Shown one piece after another: positions 1 to 9,600 of a stretch of DNA of 64,000 nucleotides. The position numbers and the translations under genes are program-made. Below the pieces are notes generated by a model, which searched no databases, was not told the DNA's origin, and saw only the letters and a list, made by a program, of their open reading frames with translations. How positions within the stretch are numbered: the stretch's first letter is position 1; each line of letters opens with the position of its first letter. The DNA comes from Prorocentrum cordatum (Eukaryota; Sar; Dinophyceae; Prorocentrales; Prorocentraceae), in assembly GCA_963575745.1 (NCBI GenBank), contig CAUYUJ010000958.1, positions 77,501 to 141,500 of the forward strand. The letters run 5' to 3'.

Positions 1-252
1 ACAGGAAACCCTCCTTTCCCGAACCTGTTGGCCACAAGGCCTCTCATGGCCTCGTTCGGCATGAACTCTACGAAATTATGAACCTGACTATAATTTTCTG
101 ACGCCTTACACTGAAAACACTTTAAGCCGAGGTTTCTATAACTGGCCACCGGAAGAGGCGTGTCCAAAGCAGCCGCGGGGCGCTTGCTTGTAGGTTTTTC
201 CCCTTGATGTGTGAGAACACCAGTTTCGGCCGTCTTTCCGTCCAAGGCGGTT

Positions 253-790
253 CATGGGCAATTCTGAAATCCAACTCTGCTGGGGAGTGGGGATCGGAAC
301 CCTGAGAGACTACTCCTTCGGCCCCATGGAAGCACTTTTGGAGCTATCTTGGGCTGTTGCTGGAATGGCCTTGGCCGTGTTTGAGTTGCGCGAGGCTGTT
401 TTACTGGTTGTCTCGGGCCCCAAGACGACTCGTGGAGGACCCCAAAATGCAACTCCTCGCTGGGGAGTTAGATTTGGCGCGCTCAGAGACTATTTGTTGG
501 GGTCGTCTTGGGCCGAGTTCGAGCGTTCGCGGTGCCGCCTCTGCCGTCTTTGGATCTTCCAGGGCTCCCGCACAGGCCGTCTTGGGCTCCAAGACGGCCC
601 ATGGAGACCTCCAGAATCCAACTCTTCGCCGGGGAGTTCGAATCGGAACGCTCAGAGATTATTCGGTGGAACGTTCTTGGGGGCTTCTAGGGCTGTCTCA
701 TGGCCCGCCTCGGGCCCCAAGCCGACTCAAAGGGACTCCGCAATCCAATTCATCGCCGGGAAGTTGCAATCGAAACTCTGACAAACCGCT
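253..790. repeat. Imperfect tandem repeats (~130-185 bp units)
   Basis: Four units begin near 258, 442, 612 and 737. Each starts with a version of AATCCAACTC..CGCYGGGGAGTT, followed by a GAAC/GCTCAGAGA block and a GGGCCGTCTTGG-like tail. Unit spacing is irregular. Open frames across this block are a by-product of the repeat and I do not call them genes. Confidence 0.6.
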
Positions 791-920
791 CGTCGCGCCA
801 TCTTGTAGTCATCTCGCGCCGTTCGTGGGGCCGTCTTGTTGTTGCGGCTCGAGATCGCATCAGTTGTTGTGGCTCGAGATCGCATCAGCGAAGTTCACAT
901 TATAGACTCGAGCACCATGG

Positions 921-1304
921 ATGCAAAAGGTTCGAGTGAAGGGACCGACCTCAGCATTTGATTCTTTAGGTATACAGTCATATGGGACAACAACCAATAA
1001 TACCCATGCAACCTCAGACATGGAATGTTGGTGGTTACAAGGTCGTGGGTACCAAACTGTATTCGTGCATGTTCCTCAGGTTGGCGCCAGCATGGAACAG
1101 ATAAGATCCATTGTCAGGGAATGGCGTCGTCAAAAGTTCATGCCCCAGGGCACTTGTTCTTATGAGGAACTCCAATATACCGAGTGGAAGAAACGAGCCG
1201 AAACTGGGGTTCTCATGCGTCAAGGGAAAAATCTACAAGGAAGCGCCCCGCGGCTGCTTTGGACGCGCCTCTTCCGGTGGCCAGTTATAGAAACCTCGGC
1301 TTAA
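921..1304 (+). CDS. Hypothetical protein fragment
   Basis: This 127-residue frame has a coding-like composition unlike its repeat-rich surroundings, including a Trp/Tyr-rich stretch WWLQGRGYQTVFVHVP (about residues 38-53) and EWRRQKFMPQGTCSYEELQY (about 67-86). The frame overlaps the start of the right inverted arm. A second frame (1184-1636) continues with FVEFMPNEAMRGLVANRF and a Cys pair (CADC), which suggests a frameshifted or spliced gene running to about 1480. I do not recognise the family. A retroelement-associated ORF is possible given the context. Confidence 0.3.
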   Translation: MQKVRVKGPTSAFDSLGIQSYGTTTNNTHATSDMECWWLQGRGYQTVFVHVPQVGASMEQIRSIVREWRRQKFMPQGTCSYEELQYTEWKKRAETGVLMRQGKNLQGSAPRLLWTRLFRWPVIETSA

Positions 1305-1425
1305 AGCGTTTTCAATGCAAGGCGACAAAAAATTATAGTCAGGTTCATAAGTTCGTAGAGTTCATGCCGAACGAGGCCATGAGAGGCCTTGTGGCCAACC
1401 GGTTCGGGAAAGGAGGGTTTCTTGT

Positions 1426-1962
1426 AATTTGTGCGGATTGCTTGCCTTTCTGCGGGAACGCGCAAAACAAAATTGCGACAAAGACTGGCATCAGATGGAG
1501 GGTCCCTCTTGCTAAGAACAGCGCAAGCGTTTGTTCGCGAGACATGGGCGCAGGCAGGCGCTGTCGATCACAAGGGTGCGTGGCATCCCGGCGTCGCCAT
1601 GCACCGGGCCTGCAAGTGGGGGCCCAGATACGATAGTACCGCGACAGGTGCTCTTGACAGTGCATTGGCCTGCGCCACCGATATTGATCGTCTCAGTGCA
1701 TTTGCGCGGAGATTCATTTACGTAAGCAGCCGGTCAGAGGCGATTCGCCAGGCGGCGTTGCGCAGGCGGCTCGGACAACGGAGTATGCGTAGTACTGAAA
1801 CGGTGAAAGCATATCTGAATGCCCTGGATACACAATCATTCATTCTTCCTTTCTATTTTTATCGACGACGCCGACGGCGAATCACCGCCGCCCCTTGCCT
1901 TTCTGGAAGCGCCGATGTGGCCGAAATTTGGGCTAGAGCTTGGCCGGGCTATCGGAGCATGA
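1426..1962. other. No confident gene
   Basis: One open frame (1431-1982, +) covers most of this stretch but has no recognisable motif and an Arg-rich, GC-driven composition. Apart from the tail of the preceding fragment I see nothing I can support here. Confidence 0.4.
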
Positions 1963-3118
1963 GTTCCCCGAGTCGGCTTTGAAAGCTTTCGGGGAACACT
2001 TGGCTTGGGGGAGAATGAACAGGAACAGGAGGAGAGGAAGCGGAAAAGTAGGAGGATGAGAGTTGTTAGGAGTCTCTTGGGGCACCCTTGGGGTCTGTTG
2101 GGAGCTACTTGGAGGCCCGTTCAAGGCCTCTTGGAAGCATATCGGGGGCCTGCTTGGCCCTCTGGGGGGCCTTTCTGGGCTTCTTGGGGGTCTCTTTGGC
2201 CGTTTGAGAGCGTTCCTGTCCCGTCTTACGCCGTCTGGAGCCGTCTTGGGAGCCTCTCTGGGCCGACTTGGGGCCTTCTTGATGCGCCTCAGGGCAGTCT
2301 TGGAGACCATCTTGGGCGTCCTGGGAGGCCTCTTGGGCCGTCTTGGGGCCCTCTTGGGACCTTTTTGGGGGCCTCTTGGGCCGTCATGGGGCCATCTTGG
2401 AGGGCTCTTGGGGACTTTTGAAACGAACTTGGAGGCCTCTTGGGCCGTCTTGGGCCGTCGGACAGCCGAAAAGGCGCATATGCCAAAATGCTTCAAAAAC
2501 CTAAGGGGAAGCAATGATTTGGGCATTTTCGAGCCTTCCTGGAGGGCCTCTTGGAAGCCTCTGGGCCGTCTTGGAGGCATCTTGCGGGCCTTTTGGACCG
2601 TCTTCAGGCCATCTTGGGCCGTCTTGGAGGCGTCCTGGGGCCATCTGGGCCGTTTTGGAGGCCATGTCGGCTATCTTGGGGGCATCTTGAGGGTCAGATT
2701 GGACCATCTGAGAGGCCATCTTGGACCAGCGTGGCCATCTTCGCGCCGTCTTGAACCATCTTGGAGGATTCTTTGCGGATTGAGCGCCTGTCCGGGTGCC
2801 CGGCGGGACGGGCCGAAACCATTCGGGAGCTCTTTTGGGAAAGAACCAACACCAAAACCCAGAGGATTCAGCGCGCCAAGCACCCCTGTGATGAAGAGGT
2901 TCGCCGAGCTATCGAACCATGTGTTCCCCGAGTCGGTTTCGAAAGCGTTCGGGGAACGTCTGGAAGAGGAAGAGAAGAATCCTCTACAGCCCTCTTCGGC
3001 CGTAGTGCGCCCTCTTCGAGCCGAGGGGAGCGCCTCTGTGGCCGACAGCTGGGCCAGAGCTTGACCAAGCTTTCGGGCCAGTTGTTCCCCGAATCGGTTT
3101 GGAACAACTTCGGGGAAC
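1963..3118. repeat. Three copies of an inverted-repeat hairpin, GTTCCCCGA...TCGGGGAAC
   Basis: Perfect 9-bp arms occur at 1963-1971/1989-1997, 2923-2931/2949-2957 and 3084-3092/3110-3118, always with a 17-nt spacer resembling GTCGGTTTCGAAAGCGT. Copies 1 and 3 are each followed by an A/G-rich GAGGA tract and then by the GGCCTCTTGG satellite, so they mark the start of a larger duplicated module. The arms are invariant while the flanks diverge. Confidence 0.7.
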
Positions 3119-4590
3119 GCGTCGGGGAATAAGAAGAGGAGGAGGGGGAGGATCCGGGAAAAAGAGGAGGAGGAGGAGGCGGAGGAGGAGGGAGAGGCCT
3201 CTTGGACGCTCTTGGGGCACCCTTGGGCCCTCCTGGGAGCTTCCTGGCGGCCTCTTGGAGGGTTTTGGGAGGCCTGTGGGGGTTTCTTCGTGGCCTTCTT
3301 GGCCGTCTTAGAGCGTTCTTGGTTCGTTTGACGCCGTAGGAAGCCGTCTCGGGGGCTTGTCTGGGCCGTCTTGGAGCCCTCTTGGGGCATGTCAGGGCTG
3401 TCTTGGAGGCCATCTTGGGCGTCTTGGAGGCCTCTTGGACCGTCTTGGGGCCCTCTTGGGGCCGTCTTGGGAGCCTTTGGGGACGTCATGGGGCCATCTT
3501 GGACTCCTCGTGGGCGATCTTGGGGCGATTTTGGGGTCTCTTGGACCGTCTTGAGCCGTCGTAATGCCGAGAAGAAGCAAGTTCCAACATCTTTCAAACA
3601 TTTGAAACAATAATTGCTGTGGGCATCTTCGGCATTCCTGGAGGACTTCTTGGGGACCTCTTGGGCCGTCTCGAAGGCCTCTCGGCCCGTTTTGGGCCAT
3701 CCTGAGGCCATCTTAGGCCGTCTTGGGTGCATCTTGGCCTGTCTTGGAGGCATCTTGGGGCCATGTTCGCCGTCTGGGAGGCCATCGTGGCCGTCTTGGA
3801 GGCCTCTGGGGCCCTCTCGGGGCCGTGTTGGGGGCCTCTTGGGCCGTCATGGAACGATCTCGGAGGCCTCGCGGGCGATCTTGGGGGCCTCGTGGGCCGT
3901 CTTGAGCCGTCGGAATGCCGAGAAGATGCAGATTCCAAAGCCTTTCAAAAACCTTGAGAAAATCCATGATGCTGACTTCTTGGGGCTCCCTGGAAAACCT
4001 CTTGGAGGCCGCCTGAGCCGTCTTGGAGGCCTCTTTTGGGGCTCTTGGGCCGTCTTGGGCCATCTTGAAGCCATCTTAGGCTGTCTTGGGTGCATCTTGG
4101 GCCGTCTTGGAGGCATTTTGGGGCCATGTTAGCTGTCTTGGAGGCCATCTTGGCCAGCTTGGAGGCCCCTTGAGGCCCTCTTGGAGCCGTCTTGAGGGCC
4201 TCCTGAGCTGTCATGGGGCCATCTTGGAGGCCTTGTGGTCGATCTTGGGGCGATCTTGGGAACCTCTTGGGCCGTCTTCAGCCATCGGAATGCCGAGAAG
4301 AAGCAAATGCCAACATCCTGCAGAAACCTATGGAAAATCAATGATTCTGGCCTCTTTGGGCCCTCCTGGAGACCCTCTTGGAGGCCGCTTGGGCTCTCTT
4401 GAAGGCCTCGCCATTTGGGGCCATCTTGAGGCCATCTTGGGCCGTCTTCAGTGCTCTTTGGAGCCATCTTAGCCGTCTTCGAGGCCACCTTGGCCGTCTT
4501 GGGGGCATCTTGGAGACCATCCTGGGCCATCTCGGCTGCTTGGAGGCCATCTTGGACCATCTTGGGGCAACAGAAGCATTGACAGAGAGC
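2040..4590 (+). repeat. Modular GGCCGTCTTGG satellite, forward orientation
   Basis: Long runs of degenerate 12-13-mers (GGCCTCTTGGGGCCATCTTGG and variants) are interrupted by ~70-bp spacers at about 2465, 3555, 3905 and 4285. Each spacer resembles TCGGAATGCCGAGAAGAAGC followed by an A-rich AACATC...AAACCT..GAAAATC segment. Spacer-to-spacer distance is ~345-380 bp for the last three. The many long open frames in both directions are artefacts of the 3-fold-compatible repeat and are not genes. Confidence 0.8.
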
Positions 4591-4699
4591 TTTTTCGGGT
4601 GGCGCCCGGGACGCGCCGGAGGCCCAGGGGGAGTTCTTGACGAAAAAGAACCTAAACCAAAACCGAGAGGATTCGGCACGCCAGGCACCCCTGTGATGA
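2787..4699 (+). repeat. ~105-bp direct repeat pair (2787-2893 and 4598-4699)
   Basis: Both copies run from CGCCCGG.ACG.GCCG through AAAGAACC.A.ACCAAAACC and GAGGATTC to GCACCCCTGTGATGAA. The first leads into the inverted-repeat hairpin at 2923. The second leads into an unrelated open frame. They delimit a ~1.8-kb block of the satellite and may be duplicated junctions of a larger module. Confidence 0.6.
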
Positions 4700-5412
4700 A
4701 TCAACAGGGGGCGGCGGATCTATATGCCATCGGCCTATTCCGCCACCTTGCCTGGGTGGTGCATCAGATCGAATGGGCGTCGGTGGGGGTCTCCTGGTTG
4801 CCCTCTCTCGACTGTCTCGGCTCGGAGATTCTTGAAGTTTCTTGGGGCGGGCCATGGCGCCTCGTCGGGACCACCGTGGGGTTTCACCGGGCCCTCTTTG
4901 GTGCCTCGTGGAGCTTCTTGGGTGAGCCTGGGGGGGCTCCACTACGTGCTCCAGGCGCGCTGGCGGATCTGGCTTCTTTCTTACAGCTACAGGATGAGAG
5001 AAAAGATGAATTTTTGTACGGGTTGGAACACACTTGGACTACTGGGTATGGGTCTGGTTGCATTTTAAATTTGTTACTGTTTGACGGCGAGTTTGTTTTC
5101 GCGCGGGATCAAAATGAGTTCTTGGGCATGGCTGGAGCCGCGCGACCGCGCATTGCCGATGGTGATGTTGCGGCGGTGTACGCCTTGTTGTTATTCTTCT
5201 TGCCATGGGGCGAGGCTGTCATGGCATGTGGTGCAGGCGATGGCATGCCAGATGCGCTGTTGTTCCGGATGTTGTGTTTTTTCTTTCGCCTCTGCGAATT
5301 GCGAAAAGCGCAGCTGCGCAACCCGTTTTGGTTCTACGCTGCCTTCGCAGCCGTGGCCGAGCGCGAGAAGGAGATCGCCAAGCACGCCGTTCGAGCGCCC
5401 ATGTTGTTTTGA
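4700..5412 (+). CDS. Hypothetical protein fragment
   Basis: A frame that is open through the preceding satellite becomes coding-like from about 4700. It has mixed residue use, with DERKDEFLYGLEHTWTTGYG near 4993-5052 and the hydrophobic segments VYALLLFFLPW and MLCFFFRLCEL near 5180-5300, and ends at a stop at 5410-5412. No start or domain is recognisable and the upstream part is satellite. It may be a truncated gene remnant. Confidence 0.25.
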
Positions 5413-6590
5413 CTCCCTAGCGGCTTTCCAAAAAAATGGCCGTTTCGTTGGGGACATCCTCCAGAAGTTGGCTCTGGAGGCGGCCCTGAATCGACATGAT
5501 GACGGACTCCGTTTTGGAGGGCCCCGAGACGCCACAACGGAGGCCCGAGAGGCTACCCCGTAATCTTCTCTTGCTCGTGGGGATGCATCCAGCGAGGCGC
5601 TCCATGTTGCACCTCAGACTCTTGTCGATTCATAGGTCCATGATCATTGAGATGTAGGGAAATGGACGGCCTCCAGGAGGGAGGCGGGAGGACGGAGGAA
5701 TATAGGGGAAAGACGCAGGAAGAGAGACTTCGGAGAAGGAAGGAAGAAAATGGAGGGGGTGCGACGAGTAGTGAGAGGAAGAGGGGAGGAAGCCTACTCA
5801 CCACCTATCTGTCTTTGAGTTGTCGTCGTCGCCGTCCATCATCGTCGCCGCCGCCGTCGTGGTCGTCGTCGCACCTGTCGTCCACTCGGAGTCGCTCCTA
5901 CGCCCAGGCACTCAAAATCCCACACGCACAGCGCGCGTGCCAGGACATGATATGCGCATATGGGGATTGCCGCATCGAAACTGTCTTGTACACCATCACC
6001 CAGCCAACAACAACAACAACAACAACTGAAGTCTGGGGTTTGGAAGGGGGTGCGAGAGGCGAAGGGAGGGGGTCAGGGGGAAGAACGGTCGGCGTGTGGC
6101 GATATGAAGTGGTAAGTTCTAAGGTGGACGGGGGGACTCTGCTTGCACGGGCTTTTGTGTCCAGGCGGGCTATCCGCACACAGGCTTGGCGCAGTTCGCT
6201 GGTCTTTCGAATTGGCAGCCCGAAGTTCAGAGCCAGCGCGCTAGACCACTCGTCGGCGTCGGTCGTCGTCTTTGTCGTGCCCCAGGCGTTCCCAGATGGA
6301 TTCCGTAGGCCGCAGGAGCCTCCCGTGCTTGCCATGGACGTTCCCAGGAGGGCTTCAAGAGGCCGCAAGAGAGCCCAGGTGTTTGCCAATCTGTTTCAAG
6401 AGAGTCCAAAGGAACCCAAGCAGGCCAAATAGGCACCAAGGCCAGGCGGAGCCAGGGAACGCCCAGAAGCTCCCCGCAGCCTGGAGCGTCTGGCTCGTGG
6501 CCCGAGGCATCTTTGCGCAAGAGGTGCTTTTCTCCTTCTCGACCTAGTGAACTTTACACGAACTTGTTTTCTTCGCCGCCGGGGCTGGCC
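5413..6590. other. Intergenic, low-complexity; short (CAA)n
   Basis: The stretch contains GA-rich (5650-5800) and CGTCGTCGC-rich (5818-5880) tracts and a short CAA microsatellite at about 6006-6027. Open frames here follow the low-complexity sequence and show no protein motif. Confidence 0.5.
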
Positions 6591-6596
6591 AGGGCC

Positions 6597-6932
6597 ATGA
6601 TGCCGTCCTCATTCGTCGCCCTGCTGCTGCTGGTTTCGCTCGCGCGCCACGGCGAGCGGCCGCGCGCGCCCAGACGCGGAGTCCCAGCTGCTCCAGCTCT
6701 CGAGCAATCAGAGCTCTGGCGGCGGCGTCGGCTCGGGGCTGGCGGCCACGGACCTGACTTCCGTCGTGTGGCCCACCCGCGGCGGACCTCAGCTGAGGAA
6801 CAAATGCTCACTACCGCTGCTCGCCCTGGAGAGCCTTCGTCGCCACGGCTGGATCCGCCTCGAGATTCTGGCCAGAACGCACCCCAGGAGAGGTCAAGGG
6901 AACAACGGTATGTGTATCTTTTCGCTCCCCAG
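6597..6932 (+). CDS. Possible 5' exon(s) with signal peptide of the lectin-domain protein
   Basis: An ATG at 6597 begins a classic signal-peptide-like stretch, [16 protein letters not shown]. About 15 codons later the coding-like sequence moves to another frame ([12 protein letters not shown] near 6672, then [10 protein letters not shown] near 6757). It must shift again to join the main frame by 6933. A CTCCCCAG|GACAG acceptor-like sequence at 6925-6937 suggests an intron ending at 6932. The first frame change could be a small intron or a sequence error. The join is inferred. Confidence 0.4.
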
Positions 6933-9352
6933 GACAGACGAGCACCTGCTGCCGCTGCACCTACGTCATGCGCATCCGCGTCCCGGCCGCGAACATGCCC
7001 GCCGGCCCGCAGCAGCTTCGCATCAAGTTCGCACGGTCGGACAACGGCATCGCGTACGTGGCTTTCGGTGAGGAGCAGTCCCCAGGAGTGATGAAGGCTG
7101 GCACCATCACGAACCTGTGTTTTCACGGGCAGGTCGGCGACTGTACCACGGCCGTGTCTCTTCAGGCTTCTGCGTTGTACACCGAGTGGTTCGACTACAC
7201 GATCGACACCGCCAAGAATTATTACGTATCATACCTTCACCTCTGCGGCCCTGGCGGTCCCTCGTCGGGGGCAACCCCTGACGGCGTGGCGTTCAGCGGT
7301 TACAACACTGATTCGAACGACGAATACACGTACTGGTCAATTTCTGGTACTTATACGTGGTACAACGCCCTCCGCGAAAACGGTCTGGCCAGCACCATTC
7401 GCGGACCTTATGCGCTCGTGTACGGCCACTACTCACGCGATCCGGGCGCCAGCATCACAGGCGGCTGGGAAACCGCGTATGGAATCGAAGGCATCCAGGG
7501 TATCGAGTCCACGCCAATCCCGACGCCCTACCCGACGCCGTATCCGACGCGTTACCCGACGCGTTATCCGACGCCGTTCCCGACGCCCTACCCGACGCCG
7601 AGCCCGACGCCGAACCCGACGCCGAACCCGACGCCCTACCCAACGCCCTGCCCGACGCCGTATCCGACGCGTTACCCGACGCGTTACCCGACGCCGTTCC
7701 CGACGCCCTACCCGACGCCGTACCCGACGCCGTATCCGACGCCGAACCCGACGCCGAATCCGACGCCGAGCCCGACGCCGAACCCGACGCCGAACCCGAC
7801 GCCCTACCCAACGCCCTACCCGACGCCGAGCCCGACGCCGAACCCGACGGCCTTCCCGACGCCGTACCCGACGCCGAACCCGACTACGTCGGGTGACGTG
7901 CATCTCCAAGGGGATGAATGCGAGACGCTGACCCTGGATTGCATGGTGGCAGGTACGATGAAGGTCTCATATTCGTATGTGCATTGCAACGGTGCGACCC
8001 ACGATCATGCCGAGTACACGGCCGAAGCGGGCCAAGTTTGTAACGGTCGTTCAACTTGTGCGGTCGGCTACAATGGAGGTGGTTGCAGTTGCGGCGCGTG
8101 CTCCGACATCCGGGTATCTGACCCTTGCCCTGGAAAGAGCAAAGTGTTGCATGTGTTATATCAGTGCGAGGCGACGGCAAGCCCGACGGCGAGCCCGACG
8201 GCGAACCCGACGGCCTTCCCGACGCCGTACCCGACGCCGAACCCGACTACGTCGGGTGACGTGCATCTCCAAGGGGATGAATGCGAGACGCTGACCCTGG
8301 ATTGCATGGTGGCAGGTACGGTGAAGGTCCCAGATTCGTATGTGCATTGCAACGGTGCGACCCACGATCATGCCGAGTACACGGCCGAAGCGGGCCAAGT
8401 TTGTAACGGTCGTTCAACTTGTGCGGTCGGCTACAATGAAGGTGGTTGCAGTTGCGGCGCGTGCTCCGACATCCGGGTATCTGACCCTTGCCCTGGAAAG
8501 AGCAAAGTGTTGCATGTGTTATATCAGTGCGAGGCGACGGCAAGCCCGACGGCAAGCCCGACGGCGAACCCGACGCCGTACCCGACGCCGTTTCCGACGC
8601 CCTACCCGACGCCCTACCCGACGCCGTACCCGACGCCGCATCCGACGCCGTATCCGACGCGTTACCCGACGGGTTACCCGACGCCGTACCCGACGACGCC
8701 TTACCCGACGCCGTACCCGACGCCGTTCCCGACGCCCAACCCGACGGCCTTCCCGACGGCCTTCCCGACGCCGTACCCGACGCCGTCGGCGTCAACGCCT
8801 TCGCCAACGTTGGCGGCGACTCCGCCGACCTCGGCGACGGCCACCGGCGATCCGCACCTGCAAAACGTCCATGGTGATCGGTTCGACCTGATGACCCCGG
8901 GTAAGGTTACATTGGTCAACATCCCACGTGGTAAGCGCGTCGAGGAAGCGCTGCTTGCGATAGAAGCAGACGCGCGTCGCCTGGGTGGACATTGTGCCGA
9001 CATCTACTTCCAAGAAGTGAACATCACAGGGGTATGGGCGGACAAGCTGAAGGCTGGGGGTGTCACCTTCAACGCCGAAGGCGTTCAGAGACACAAGGTG
9101 CCGAAATGGATGAATTTCGGGCCGCTGGAGGTCAAAGTCGTCCACGGGCGCACGGAGAAGGGGATACAGTATTTGAACCTCTTCGTCAAACACCTTGGGC
9201 ATGCTGGCTTTGCAGTCGGAGGGCTACTGGGGGAAGATGATCACACTGAGGAAGCGAGGATCCCGGCACAGTGCCGGACCACGATTTCGCTGCTCAAGCC
9301 GAGCCGGACCAGCGTGCAAGTTGAGCGGTTTTCGGTCGCGACCTCCAGCTGA
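6933..9352 (+). CDS. Secreted/surface protein with Pro-Thr repeats, two SUEL-type lectin domains and a VWD-like C-terminus
   Basis: Counting residues from the first in-frame ATG at 6968: 1-180 is a Cys-poor N-terminal module of unknown family. 182-305 is a Pro-Thr repeat ([10 protein letters not shown] type). About 309-403 and 430-524 are two nearly identical Cys-rich domains with ...LDC...C.G..TC.V.......C and [17 protein letters not shown], the signature of SUEL/rhamnose-binding (galactose-binding) lectin domains. 530-615 is a second Pro-Thr block. About 625-790 opens with [16 protein letters not shown], as in von Willebrand D-like modules. The PT blocks are probably extended O-glycosylated linkers. 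I infer an extracellular or cell-surface carbohydrate-binding role. The real N-terminus probably lies upstream (signal peptide at 6597). The frame is intact for 794 codons, so this is the best host-gene candidate in the window. Confidence 0.8.
7510..8800 (+). repeat. Coding minisatellite (CCGACGCC/PT) and 363-bp tandem domain duplication
   Basis: Six-base CCGACG-type units encode PT.PT in two blocks (about 7510-7890 and 8545-8800). Between them the sequence from about 7842 to 8204 is repeated at 8205-8567. The 363-bp period (121 codons) carries the end of the PT block plus the whole lectin domain. The copies differ at only a handful of bases (for example GATGAAGGTCTCATATTC versus GGTGAAGGTCCCAGATTC), so the duplication is recent and keeps frame. 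Confidence 0.85.
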
Positions 9353-9600
9353 GTCGCGTTCCCGCCCATTTTGTTTCTTTCCCATTTTGTCTCCAACACC
9401 ACCCCCGCTTCTTGTATTTGACTAGACTTCGTCCCGTCTCGCGACCCTTACGCATGGGGCGCGGCCGGCCCTCCCTTCCGATTTTTTTGATGTGGAGGGG
9501 GCTGAGGCGGAGGCCGTCCTCGAGGGCTCTGGCGGACATTCGGCTCCAGGCCATCTCGATCTCCGCAGCGCTGCCAGTTCCAGCGGCGCTCACTCCTGAG
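9353..9600. other. Short intergenic region
   Basis: Nothing recognisable. No polyadenylation signal is evident, as is usual for dinoflagellate genes. Confidence 0.4.

Larger units (their letters stand above)
1..1425. repeat. Segment bounded by ~240-bp inverted arms (left arm cut by window edge)
   Basis: Positions 1-~243 are the reverse complement of ~1183-1425, with scattered mismatches. The left arm runs through GGCCACAAGGCCTCTCATGG and the right arm through its complement near 1375-1395. Pairing is good from 1/1425 to about 232/1195 and then fades. The arms enclose ~940 bp made of imperfect tandem repeats and one coding-like stretch. This could be a terminal-inverted-repeat element or an inverted duplication of a gene fragment, because the right arm itself looks coding. 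The outer end lies outside the window, so no target duplication can be checked. Confidence 0.75.

Noticed and set aside
2063-4470. Long open frames (up to ~360 codons) in both directions
   Set aside because: They follow the GGCCGTCTTGG word repeat, whose composition rarely gives stops. Products are Gly/Leu/Trp-rich or Pro/Arg/Lys-rich with no motif.
7410-7931. Arg-rich and Asp-rich frames overlapping the Pro-Thr repeat on both strands
   Set aside because: Shadows of the CCGACG coding repeat. The PT frame is the only one that continues into Cys-rich domains.
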